From assembly GCF_946480385.1 (NCBI RefSeq), contig NZ_CAMLJP010000033.1, positions 1-52,993 on the forward strand: DNA of 52,993 bases, written 5' to 3'. The DNA is from an uncultured Azospirillum sp. GTDB lineage: Bacteria; Pseudomonadota; Alphaproteobacteria; Azospirillales; Azospirillaceae. The notes beneath the pieces were generated by a model. That model worked only from the letters and a program-made list of their open reading frames with translations, ran no database searches and was not told where the DNA came from. A program made the position numbers and the translations under genes. Below are positions 27,484 through 38,856 of this stretch, one piece after another. Within the stretch, counting starts at the first letter, position 1. Every line of letters starts with the position of its first letter.

Positions 27484-27590
27484 TGCCCCCTCCCTAACCC
27501 TCCCCCGCTCGCGTGGGAGAGGGGACTGCCACCGCCTTTCCACAAGGCACCCTCTCCCACCGCAGGTGGGGGAGGGTCGGGGAGGGGGCA
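27484..27590. repeat. Nested palindromic intergenic repeat (REP-like)
   Basis: The outer arms are TGCCCCCTCCC at 27484-27494 (continuing into a CCCTCCCCC tract) and its complement GGGAGGGGGCA at the 3' end, preceded by GGGGGAGGG. The inner arms GTGGGAGAGGG (27513-27523) and CCCTCTCCCAC (27550-27560) are exact complements. The whole 107 bases can fold as one hairpin. It lies between two convergent genes, as interspersed REP elements do. No second copy is in this window. Confidence 0.78.
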
Positions 27591-27623
27591 TTCGAAGCCG
27601 ACAGTTTATGGTAAGACTGGGCC

Positions 27624-28118
27624 TCAGCCCTCCGGCAGCACCAGCGGGGCGGCGGGGGAGATGGCGAAGGCGGCGGGGGAGGGGTGGCGTTCGGCGATCC
27701 GCTTGCGCGCGTCCTCCGCACTCTCGGCGGCGACGGCGTAGGTTCGGACGCCCGTCCACGGGGCGGTGGCGTCCAGCGCCTCCACCGCGACATACCACAG
27801 CGGGCCGCCGGACCGGGCGACGCGGTCGACGCAGTGGAACTCCATCGGCGCCAGGGCGGAATCGTCGGTCACGGCGGACTGCAGGGACAGGATCTCGCCT
27901 TCGACCTCCGCCACCTCGCGGCGCAGGCCGGCCAGCGTTTCCTCCGCCTCCGCCCGGCGGACGGCGGCGAGTTTGGCGTAGTTGGCGTAGACGTCCAGCC
28001 GTTCCTTCAGCGCGGTCAGCTTCTCCGACTGGCGGCGGGCGCGGATGCCGAGGATCCGTTCGCCCAGCATGCCGACGCCAAGGCTGGTGACCGCCCCCAG
28101 CAGCCAGACGATGGTCAT
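27624..28118 (-). CDS. Membrane-anchored coiled-coil protein of unknown function (second gene of pair)
   Basis: A 164-residue protein. Residues 1-20 form one membrane helix (MTIVWLLGAVTSLGVGMLGE), followed by a basic stretch (RARRQSEK) and a coiled coil from about 33 to 80 (KERLDVYANYAKLAAVRRAE, then ETLAGLRREVAEVEGEILSL). The C-terminal 80 residues form a small alpha/beta-looking domain (MEFHCVDRVARSGGPLWYVAVEAL, split by GVRTYAVAAESAEDARKRIA). No known domain is recognised. Its start overlaps the stop of the upstream gene by four bases (ATGA), so the two are translationally coupled. The same order of membrane helix, coiled coil and small domain in both suggests an interacting pair, possibly by gene duplication. 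Confidence 0.65.
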   Translation of the reverse strand: MTIVWLLGAVTSLGVGMLGERILGIRARRQSEKLTALKERLDVYANYAKLAAVRRAEAEETLAGLRREVAEVEGEILSLQSAVTDDSALAPMEFHCVDRVARSGGPLWYVAVEALDATAPWTGVRTYAVAAESAEDARKRIAERHPSPAAFAISPAAPLVLPEG

Positions 28119-28666
28119 GGCACGAGGGCTCCAGCCCCGACACCGGCCCCGGCCTCTTCGTGCGCACCCTCGCTGGACACGGTCACGCCCACCCCGTCGT
28201 GGAAGATGTTGCGGGTCAGCATCTGGGCGGCGGCGAAATCGCCGGCCCAGACCTGCGCCTCGTTCTCGAAGCGCCAGATGGTGGGGTGGACCACCGCCTT
28301 GGCGTCTGGCCGGGCGGTGAAGCCGGGTGCCATCGCCAACCGGAAGACGAAGCGGTTGCGTCCCGGCTCATGCCGGCCGATCTCGTGGATGAAACGGCGC
28401 GCGGTGGCGGCGCGCTTGCCGCCACGCCGGTTGAGGATCAGCTTTTCGGTCGACAGTTCGGCCAGCTTCGCCTTCATCGCCCCGATCTCGGCCTGCATGG
28501 CCTCAAGCTCGTTGGCCTGGCCTTCCAGCGCATCGCGTTCGGCGGCCAGGGCGGCGCCGCAGCGGCGGATCTGGCGGTCGGCCCGCAGGATCAAAACACG
28601 GCGGATGCCCAGGAACAGCAAGGTGGCGCCGATGCAGAACAGCGCCAGCAGCATCTCCGACGTCAT
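28115..28666 (-). CDS. Membrane-anchored coiled-coil protein of unknown function (first gene of pair)
   Basis: A 183-residue protein from the ATG at 28666, which starts directly at a membrane helix (MTSEMLLALFCIGATLLFLG); a start at 28729 would add 21 residues. After a basic stop-transfer segment (RRVLILRADRQIRR) there is a coiled coil at about 36-75 (AAERDALEGQANELEAM and MKAKLAELSTEKLIL). The C-terminal 90 residues (RRFIHEIGRHEPGRNRFVFRL to HDGVGVTVSSEG) look globular, with WRFENEAQVWAGDFAAAQ as a possible helix; the extreme C terminus is low-complexity. No family is recognised. It is the first gene of a two-gene operon and is separated from the TRAP gene by a strong terminator, so the pair needs its own promoter in 28667-28758. 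Confidence 0.65.
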   Translation of the reverse strand: MTSEMLLALFCIGATLLFLGIRRVLILRADRQIRRCGAALAAERDALEGQANELEAMQAEIGAMKAKLAELSTEKLILNRRGGKRAATARRFIHEIGRHEPGRNRFVFRLAMAPGFTARPDAKAVVHPTIWRFENEAQVWAGDFAAAQMLTRNIFHDGVGVTVSSEGAHEEAGAGVGAGALVP

Positions 28667-28758
28667 AGGCGCCCGCTCCGCAAACCAACCGGCAAGTTGG
28701 GGAAGTTGTAGCGCAATCCGCACAGGCACGCATCACAAGCAAGTGCGGTGCGGCCATG

Positions 28759-28785
28759 AAAAAACGGCGCCCCGAAGGACGCCGT
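28759..28785 (-). terminator. Rho-independent terminator of the TRAP binding-protein gene
   Basis: On the minus strand ACGGCGTCC, a TTCG tetraloop and GGGCGCCGT (one G-T pair) are followed by a run of T (plus-strand A run at 28759-28763). It lies 28 bases after the stop at 28813. Confidence 0.9.
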
Positions 28786-28812
28786 CATTCCTTACACCAG
28801 CGAAGGTGAGGA

Positions 28813-29850
28813 TCACTTCCGCGCGGCGATGGCGGATTGCGCCTCTTTCACCAGATCGGGGCCGATCTGCTTGGTCCATTTTTCGAAGACCGGCTGGGTG
28901 GCGGTCTGGAAGGCCTTCTGCTCCTCCGGCGTCAGGCGCACCACCTCGACGCCCTGGGCGGTGATTTCCTTCAGCAGGCTGTCGTCCTCGGCGGTGATGC
29001 CCTTGCGGGAGAGGGCCACCTCTTCCGCCGCGGCCTGCACGGCGGCGGCGCGCACCGCCTCCTGGTCTTCCTTCGACCAGCTGGCCCAGACTTCCTTGTT
29101 GACGACGAAGATCAGCGGGTCGGCGACATAGCCCCACAGGGTCAGGTTCTTCTGCCCCAGCGTGGCGAGCTTGGCGGCGACGAAGATGGCCAGCGGGTTC
29201 TCCTGCCCGTCGACGGCGCCGGTGGACAGCGCCGGCTGCGCGTCGGCCCAGCTCATCTGCGTCGGGTTGGCGCCCAGCGCGGTGAAGGTGTCGAGGTAGA
29301 GCGGCGAGCCGACGACGCGGATCTTCATCCCCTTCAGGTCGGCCGGCGTGCGGATCGGGTGCTTGGAGTTGGAGATCTCGCGGAAGCCGTTCTCGCCCCA
29401 GGCCAGCGGCACCACGTCCTTGGTGGCGAGCAGGTCGAACAGCTTCTTGCCCACCTCGCCCTGGGTCAGGGCGTCGAGCGCCTTGTGGTCAGGCATCAGG
29501 AAGGGCAGGGAGAAGAGGTTCAGCTCCTTCACCTGCGGCGACCAGTTGATGGTGGAGCCGACCGCCATGTCGATGGTGCCCTGGCGGAGCGCGGTGAATT
29601 CCTTGGTCTGGTCGCCGTTCACCAGAGAGGTGCCGGGATACATCTTGATGTTGATGCGGCCGCCGGTCTTCTCCTTGACCAGTTCGGCCCAGCGGTCGCC
29701 GCCGACACCCCAGGGGAAGGGCTTGCCCAGAACGGTGGAAAGCTTGTACTCCGCCTTGTAGTCGGCAGCGTTCGCCGCACCGGCAACCAAGGCCGGAACC
29801 GTCAGCGCGGCCAGCGCGATGCCGGCGAGCAGAGCCTTCAGCGATTTCAT
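28813..29850 (-). CDS. TRAP transporter solute-binding protein, DctP family
   Basis: A 345-residue periplasmic binding protein. A signal peptide (MKSLKALLAGIALAALTVPA, cut near AANA) is followed by the DctP fold: FPWGVGGDRWAELVKEKTGG, then YPGTSLVNGDQTKEFTALRQ, GFREISNSKHPIRTPADLKG and MKIRVVGSPLYLDTFTALGA. The Arg in KIRVV is the conserved residue that binds substrate carboxylates, so a C4-dicarboxylate or related acid is likely. GGAGGAAA lies eight bases before ATG. The DctQ and DctM membrane subunits are not adjacent, and the gene has its own terminator, so it is an orphan that must work with a transporter elsewhere. Confidence 0.9.
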   Translation of the reverse strand: MKSLKALLAGIALAALTVPALVAGAANAADYKAEYKLSTVLGKPFPWGVGGDRWAELVKEKTGGRINIKMYPGTSLVNGDQTKEFTALRQGTIDMAVGSTINWSPQVKELNLFSLPFLMPDHKALDALTQGEVGKKLFDLLATKDVVPLAWGENGFREISNSKHPIRTPADLKGMKIRVVGSPLYLDTFTALGANPTQMSWADAQPALSTGAVDGQENPLAIFVAAKLATLGQKNLTLWGYVADPLIFVVNKEVWASWSKEDQEAVRAAAVQAAAEEVALSRKGITAEDDSLLKEITAQGVEVVRLTPEEQKAFQTATQPVFEKWTKQIGPDLVKEAQSAIAARK

Positions 29851-29966
29851 GCTTGTTTCCTCCCAAGCGCCCTATACGAAAGATACGGACCGGGATCGTA
29901 CAGATGCACGCAGGACTGTTCCACGAGCAATTTGAAACGACCGTCCGCGGTCCGAACAATGCGGCC

Positions 29967-30575
29967 ATGCGGCTGGGCTTGGCTCTCGGTGCTTGTGTCT
30001 GGTTGGCTTTGCCGGTCGCAGCGGGCGCCCAAGGGTTGCCGAGCCCGGCGATGCCAATGGGGCCGAATCCCAGCGAATGCGAGATCCAGGCGGCGCTGCT
30101 CGGCACCACCGGCCCCAACTGCCCGCCGGTGGCGATGCAGAGGCCGGCCGTGCCGCCGCCGGCCACTCCCCCGGTCGAGCGGCCGGCGCCGGTGACGGTG
30201 CCGCCTCTGCCGGAACCGGCGGCGATGCCGGCGCCAGAGCTGCGCGCCGCCTTCCGGGTGGAGTTCGATTTCAACTCCGCCCGCATCCGGCCGGAATCGC
30301 GGGCGACCCTCGACAAGGTGGCAACGGTGATGGCGGCGGCCGGCAACACCCGCTTCCGCATCGTCGGCCATACCGACGGCGTCGGCGGCGACGCGGCGAA
30401 CCTTGCCCTGTCCAAGAAGCGGGCGGCGTCGGTGGTCGAGTATCTGGTGTCGTATCACCACATCCGCCGCGACCGGCTGGAGGCGTCGGGCATGGGCGCG
30501 CGGGACCTGCTGTTGCCCGACCAGCCGAAGGCGGCGGCAAACCGGCGGGTGGAGATCGTCAATCTGGGGGGATGA
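29967..30575 (+). CDS. OmpA-family protein, periplasmic
   Basis: A 202-residue exported protein. From the ATG at 29967 the N terminus is MRLGLALGACVWLALPVAAGAQ, a signal peptide cut after AGA. A Pro-rich spacer (residues 50-90, PAVPPPATPPVERPAPVTVP) leads to an OmpA C-terminal domain at about 92-200: FRVEFDFNSARIRPESRATL, IVGHTDGVGGDAAN and LALSKKRAASVVEYL, with the peptidoglycan-binding Asp and Arg positions in place. There is no lipobox and no beta-barrel, so it is a soluble or wall-bound protein. Longer starts at 29853 or 29904 are possible; neither has a better ribosome site. It is divergent from the TRAP gene. Confidence 0.8.
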   Translation: MRLGLALGACVWLALPVAAGAQGLPSPAMPMGPNPSECEIQAALLGTTGPNCPPVAMQRPAVPPPATPPVERPAPVTVPPLPEPAAMPAPELRAAFRVEFDFNSARIRPESRATLDKVATVMAAAGNTRFRIVGHTDGVGGDAANLALSKKRAASVVEYLVSYHHIRRDRLEASGMGARDLLLPDQPKAAANRRVEIVNLGG

Positions 30576-30696
30576 AATTTTTTAGCAGCCGGGGGAACCT
30601 TCGGCGGTGTGAGGTGTTGCGCAGGGGCGCCCCCGGATCGTGGCTCTGCCGTGGCCCCGTGCGCACCGACCCTCCACCTTCCAACCGGGAGAGCCG

Positions 30697-31161
30697 ATGC
30701 CCGACCACACCCCCATCCCCATCGAAAGCCGCCGCATCGCCGACGACGAGGTCGGCAAGCCGGCGGTCTTCGGCGCCATCCTGGCCGGCCAGCCGCTGGA
30801 GATTCACCGCAACATCTTCGAAGGCGACTACAGCCGCTTCCGGTCAGGGGTGTGGCAGTGCACGCCGGGCCTCGTCGCGATGAAGGACTGGCCCTATCAC
30901 GAGTTCTGCGTGCTGCTGTCCGGCCGGGTCATCATCACGCCGGAGGGCGGGGTCCCGCGCGAATACAAGGCCGGCGACGCGCTGGTGCTGCCGATGGGCT
31001 TCACCGGCACCTGGGAGATCCTGGAAACGGTGCGCAAATACTATGCGGTGCAGGCGCGCCAGCCGCTGATGCGCCGGGTGAAGGAGCGGGTGAAGGGCTG
31101 GCTGCGGCCGGGCGCCAAGGGCGGGCAGGCCAGCGATGCGCAGGCCGGCGCCGCGTTCTGA
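30697..31161 (+). CDS. Cupin-domain protein (DUF861-type)
   Basis: A 154-residue protein with a single cupin barrel. The pattern GVWQCTPGLVAMKDWPYHEFCVLLSGRVIITPEGG, followed by REYKAGDALVLPMGFTGTWEIL, matches the Cupin_3 family. The Glu in YHEFC and a His close by are candidate metal or ligand residues, but the usual multiple-His metal site is poor. The C terminus is basic (RRVKERVKGWLRPGAKGG) and may be disordered. GGAG sits just before ATG. Members often bind small metabolites or ureidoglycolate-like ligands; the ligand here is unknown. It precedes lpxD by about 90 bases on the same strand. Confidence 0.82.
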   Translation: MPDHTPIPIESRRIADDEVGKPAVFGAILAGQPLEIHRNIFEGDYSRFRSGVWQCTPGLVAMKDWPYHEFCVLLSGRVIITPEGGVPREYKAGDALVLPMGFTGTWEILETVRKYYAVQARQPLMRRVKERVKGWLRPGAKGGQASDAQAGAAF

Positions 31162-31251
31162 CGCCTCGCCATCCGCCGGACACCCGTGTTAGGGTCCGCC
31201 GCGCCGTCCGTCGGGGCGGCCCTTGAAGACCATGACGCTGGTGTTCCGACC

Positions 31252-32382
31252 ATGACCAAGCACCCCATGACCCTCACCGAGATCGCCGAAGCGCTTGGCG
31301 CCGCGGTCGAAGGCGACGGCTCCCTCACCATCCTCCGCGCCGTCCACCCGTCGGAAGCGGAGGGGCCGGAGGATCTGGCGCTGGCGATGGACAAGGACCT
31401 GATGGCCCTGCTGCCCGGCAGCAAGGCGGTCGCCGCCGTGGTCGCCGAAGGGGTCGAGGTTCCGGACACGATCAAGGGCCGCATCGTGGTGAAGCGTCCG
31501 CGCTATGCCATGGCCGGGATGCTCGACATCTTCGAAAAGCCGGTCCATGCCGAACCGGGCGTGTCGCCGCAGGCCTATGTGGCGCCCGATGCGGTGGTGG
31601 CGCCCGATGCCTCCATCGCCCCCTTCGCCTATGTCGGCCCGCGTGCCCGCATCGGTGCCGGGGTCGTCATCCTGCCGCACGTCACCATCGGCGCCGACGC
31701 GGTGATCGGCGAGGGCTGCCTGCTGCATCCCGGCGCCCGCATCGGCGAGCGGGTGGAGATGGGCGCCCGCTGCATCATCCATCCCAACGCCGCGGTCGGC
31801 AACGACGGCTTCAGCTTCGTCACGCCGGAGCCGGGCAGCGTCGAATCGGCCAAGACCACCGGCCGCGTTGTCGGCACCAACGTGCTGATCCGCCGGGTGA
31901 ACTCCATCGGCACGGTGATCCTGGGCGACGATGTCGAGATCGGCGCCGGCGCCACCATCGACCGCGGCACGGTGACGGCCACCCGCATCGGCAACGGCAC
32001 CAAGATCGACAACCTCGTCCAGATCGGCCACAACGTGCAGGTCGGCACCAACTGCATGCTGTGCGGCCATGTCGGCATCGCCGGCAGCACGGAGATCGGC
32101 GACCGCGTGGTTCTGGCCGGCAAGGTCGGCGTCGCCGACCATGTGAAGATCGGCAGCGACGCGGTGGTTGCCGCCAATTCCGGCGTCGGCATGGACATCC
32201 CGCCGAAGTCGGTGTGGATGGGCTATCCCGCCGTGCCGCGCGCACGCGCCTTCGAACAATACAAGGGCCTTGCCCGCCTGAAGCGCCTGTACGCCGACGT
32301 CTCCGACCTGAAGAAGCGCCTGACCGCCATCGACGGCGGTCCGGTGAAGGTCGAGGCGGAGCCGGCGGAGCAGCAGGAATAG
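31252..32382 (+). CDS. lpxD: UDP-3-O-(3-hydroxyacyl)glucosamine N-acyltransferase
   Basis: A 376-residue LpxD, which adds the second 3-hydroxyacyl chain in lipid A synthesis using acyl-ACP, on the cytoplasmic side of the inner membrane. The N-terminal uridine-binding domain (MTLTEIAEALGAAVEGDGS) is followed by left-handed beta-helix hexapeptide repeats (PDAVVAPDASIAPFAYVGP and onward). NDGFSF and the catalytic VQIGHNVQVG (His260) are intact. It is somewhat longer than the E. coli enzyme (341) owing to the C-terminal helix region. It does not sit in the classical bamA-skp-lpxD-fabZ-lpxA cluster. It may be a second copy or the only one; this cannot be judged from the window. The start ATG at 31252 is preferred over an earlier frame opening at 31186. 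Confidence 0.93.
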   Translation: MTKHPMTLTEIAEALGAAVEGDGSLTILRAVHPSEAEGPEDLALAMDKDLMALLPGSKAVAAVVAEGVEVPDTIKGRIVVKRPRYAMAGMLDIFEKPVHAEPGVSPQAYVAPDAVVAPDASIAPFAYVGPRARIGAGVVILPHVTIGADAVIGEGCLLHPGARIGERVEMGARCIIHPNAAVGNDGFSFVTPEPGSVESAKTTGRVVGTNVLIRRVNSIGTVILGDDVEIGAGATIDRGTVTATRIGNGTKIDNLVQIGHNVQVGTNCMLCGHVGIAGSTEIGDRVVLAGKVGVADHVKIGSDAVVAANSGVGMDIPPKSVWMGYPAVPRARAFEQYKGLARLKRLYADVSDLKKRLTAIDGGPVKVEAEPAEQQE

Positions 32383-32433
32383 GCGGCGATCTGGCCGTCT
32401 TCACCCCTCTGTCGTTCAACCACAATCGTTCCC

Positions 32434-33216
32434 ATGACCTCCGGCCAGAACCCCACCCGTGAGTCCATCCTTGGCGGCCCGGCCGTCATCCTGGTGCAGC
32501 CGCAGCTCGGCGAGAACATCGGCGCCTGCGCGCGCGCGATGCTGAATTGCGGGCTGACCGACCTGCGCCTCGTCAAGCCGCGCGACGGCTGGCCGAACGC
32601 GAAGGCCAGTGCGGCGGCGTCCGGCGCCGATCTCGTCATCGACAACGCCAAGATCTTCGAGACGACGGCCGAGGCGGTCGCCGATCTTGAGTCGGTCTTC
32701 GCCACCACGGTGCGCACCCGCGACATGATCCAGCGCTTCGTCACCCCGCGCGTTGCGGCGGGCGAGATGCGGGAACGCTATGCCGCCGGGCAGAAGGTCG
32801 GCGTCATGTTCGGGCCGGAGCGCACTGGGCTGGTCAACGACGACCTGACCTTCGCCCAGACGCTGGTGACGGTGCCGCTGAACCCGGCCTTCTCGTCGCT
32901 CAATCTGGCGCAGGCGGTTCTGCTGATCGGCTACGAATGGTTCCAGGCCGGCGACCGCACGCCCGACCGCTTCCTGCACACCGGCCAGACGCGCCCGGCG
33001 ACGATGGCGGAGCGGGTGAACTTCTTCGAGCGGCTGGAGGCGGCGCTGGACCGCACCGGCTTCTTCACCAGCGAGGAGAAGCGCCCCTCGATGGTCCGCA
33101 CCCTGCGCAACGCCTTCGAGCGGATGGAGATGACCGAGCAGGAGGTGCGCACCTTCCACGGCGTCGTCGCCGCCCTGGTCCAGGGCGACAAGCGGAAAGG
33201 CGGGAGCCAGGACTGA
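32434..33216 (+). CDS. trmJ: tRNA (cytidine/uridine-2'-O-) methyltransferase, TrmJ type
   Basis: A 260-residue SPOUT methyltransferase of the TrmJ group. Motif 1 is VILVQPQLGENIGACARAM with the invariant Asn and Arg; motif 2 is VGVMFGPERTGLVNDDL; motif 3 is TVPLNPAFSSLNLAQAVLLIGYEW. The trefoil-knot SAM site is thus complete. The C-terminal helical extension (LDRTGFFTSEEKRP and onward) distinguishes TrmJ from shorter TrmL proteins. It 2'-O-methylates position 32 of tRNAs. The gene starts 51 bases after lpxD and could be in one transcript with it. Confidence 0.92.
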   Translation: MTSGQNPTRESILGGPAVILVQPQLGENIGACARAMLNCGLTDLRLVKPRDGWPNAKASAAASGADLVIDNAKIFETTAEAVADLESVFATTVRTRDMIQRFVTPRVAAGEMRERYAAGQKVGVMFGPERTGLVNDDLTFAQTLVTVPLNPAFSSLNLAQAVLLIGYEWFQAGDRTPDRFLHTGQTRPATMAERVNFFERLEAALDRTGFFTSEEKRPSMVRTLRNAFERMEMTEQEVRTFHGVVAALVQGDKRKGGSQD

Positions 33217-33219
33217 ATC

Positions 33220-33233
33220 CCCGCTATAGCGGG
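33220..33233. terminator. Palindrome after trmJ
   Basis: CCCGCTATAGCGGG is a perfect 14-base palindrome three bases past the trmJ stop. TCCATG/CATGGA follows as a second inverted repeat before the convergent dehydrogenase gene ends at 33289. There is no T-run, so terminator function is only likely. Confidence 0.45.
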
Positions 33234-33288
33234 CGTCCATGGATTATGCATCGCAGAACATGGATGGCGGGCTGGTGCTGCTGAGCGG

Positions 33289-34683
33289 TCAGCGCTTGGA
33301 CCGCGCCGCCGGCTCCTTCTCCGTTTCCTTGTCCGCCGCGGCATAGGCGACGCGCCAGACCGAACCGGAAGCATCCTCGGCGATCAGCAGGGCGCCGTCG
33401 GCGGTCACCGCCAGACCGCTCGGCCGGCCCCAGACCTTCGGCGTCTCGTCGCCTTCGGCGACGCTTCCGGTGGCAGTCCCGGCTGGGCTGGTCACGCGGA
33501 AGCCAGTGACGAAGGTCTCATAGGTGCCGGTCGGCTTGCTTTTGTCGAAGGGCGCGGTGTCGAACGGCACGAAGGCGACGGCATAGCCGGTGGGGCGGGA
33601 CCGGTTCCAGGAGCCGTGCAGCGATACGAAGGCGCCCATGCGGTAGCGCTCCGGAAAATGGGTGGCGTCGCCGAAGACCAGCCCGATCGGCGCCGAATGC
33701 GCCTGGAACAGCAGCCCCGGCACCAGCGCCGCCTTCACCAGATCAGGGCGCCGTTCGGCGAGGTCCGGCTGCGGGTTGTCGCCGATATAGGAGTAGGGCC
33801 AGCCATAGAAGCCACCCGGCTTCACCATCGTCAGGAAATCGGGCACCAGCTGGTCGCCCAGCCCGTCGCGCTCGTTCACCACGGCATAGAGGTCGCCGGT
33901 GCCGGGCTTGAAGGCGAGGCCGACCGGGTTGCGCAGGCCCGCGGCGTAAGTGCGCTGGCCGCTGCCGTCCATGCGGAATTCCTGGATGGTGGCGCGCGGT
34001 TCGGGTTCCACCCCGATGTTCGATTCCGATCCGATCCCGACATAGAAATGCCGTCCGTCGGGCGCCACCGCGATGGAGCGCGTGTTGTGGCCGCCGCGCC
34101 GGCCGAAGGCGCCTTCGGCCGTCAACCGCCGCCGTTCCCCCGCCTGGACGGTCCCGGCGGTCCAGGGCAGGCGCCACACCCCCGCCAGATCGCCGACCAG
34201 CACCGCCCCGTCATGGAAGGCGAGGCCGAAGGGATGGTCGAATCCGTCGGCCCAGACCTGGGCCATCTCCGCCCGGCCGTCGCCGTCGGCGTCGCGCAGC
34301 AGGGTCAGGGTGCCCGGCCGCTGCTGCGCCACCAGCACGTCGCCGTTGGGCAGGACCAGCAGGTTGCGCGCATTCTCCACATGGTCGCGGAACAGGGTGA
34401 CGGTGAAGCCGCGCGGCGCACGCAGCGGCTGATCCTCGGGACGCGGCACCTGCACCGACTGGTTGGCGACGGCGGGGGTGGCGTAGGGCTTCGGCAGCGT
34501 TTCGATCCGCACATGGACCTCGGCGCCGACCGTCTGCATCGGATCGGAGCGAACCGGGCCGGTCATCGCCGCCTGGGCCAACGCGGCGGCCGGCAGCATC
34601 GCCTGGGCAAGGGCGGATCCGGCGGCCAGCGCGAGCAGGCCGGCCAGAAGAGGCTTGAGCGACGGGGTAAGGCGGTCGGCCAT
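33289..34683 (-). CDS. PQQ-dependent sugar dehydrogenase / L-sorbosone dehydrogenase-like protein, secreted
   Basis: A 464-residue exported protein of the soluble glucose/sorbosone dehydrogenase beta-propeller family. The N terminus (MADRLTPSLKPLLAGLLALA) is a signal peptide. Family strands visible are LRAPRGFTVTLFRDHVENAR, GFDHPFGLAFHDGAVLVGDL, HNTRSIAVAPDGRHFYVGIG, GLRNPVGLAFKPGTGDLYAV and NERDGLGDQLVPDFLTMV, then GFYGWPYSYIGDNPQP and PSGLAVTADGALLIAEDASG. It would oxidise a sugar or aldose in the periplasm with PQQ as cofactor; the substrate is unknown. The start at 34683 gives a clean signal peptide; an earlier start in frame would include a 15-base tandem repeat encoding SDPPL-like units. 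Confidence 0.87.
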   Translation of the reverse strand: MADRLTPSLKPLLAGLLALAAGSALAQAMLPAAALAQAAMTGPVRSDPMQTVGAEVHVRIETLPKPYATPAVANQSVQVPRPEDQPLRAPRGFTVTLFRDHVENARNLLVLPNGDVLVAQQRPGTLTLLRDADGDGRAEMAQVWADGFDHPFGLAFHDGAVLVGDLAGVWRLPWTAGTVQAGERRRLTAEGAFGRRGGHNTRSIAVAPDGRHFYVGIGSESNIGVEPEPRATIQEFRMDGSGQRTYAAGLRNPVGLAFKPGTGDLYAVVNERDGLGDQLVPDFLTMVKPGGFYGWPYSYIGDNPQPDLAERRPDLVKAALVPGLLFQAHSAPIGLVFGDATHFPERYRMGAFVSLHGSWNRSRPTGYAVAFVPFDTAPFDKSKPTGTYETFVTGFRVTSPAGTATGSVAEGDETPKVWGRPSGLAVTADGALLIAEDASGSVWRVAYAAADKETEKEPAARSKR

Positions 34684-34712
34684 CGGACGGGCGCTTTCAC
34701 GGCGAAACGGGG

Positions 34713-34756
34713 GATCGGACAACAGAGGATCGGACAACGGCGGATCGGATGGGGGA
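34713..34756. repeat. Three 15-bp tandem repeats before the dehydrogenase
   Basis: GATCGGACAACAGAG, GATCGGACAACGGCG and a degenerate GATCGGATGGGGGA lie end to end. They are in frame with the dehydrogenase and would encode repeated SDPPL-type units if translation began at 34764, but they are probably leader. Confidence 0.8.
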
Positions 34757-34972
34757 TGAGACAAATATCGGACGTGACTATGGCGACGATGCCGCAGACC
34801 GCGCGGAAAGGCAGGCGGTGCAAGGGGGGCTGTACCGGAGGGGTCCCCCGCAAGCGCCGGGTGTCGCCAACGTCATCGTTGCACCCATCAAGTTGCTTGC
34901 GGTCTCAGCTGGCGCAAGACCATACTCCGACCGATCTAGGCGGAAGGGCCGGCGGGCGGCGATGATTCGGCA

Positions 34973-38848
<3,876 letters not shown>

Positions 38849-38856
38849 ACGCGCCC

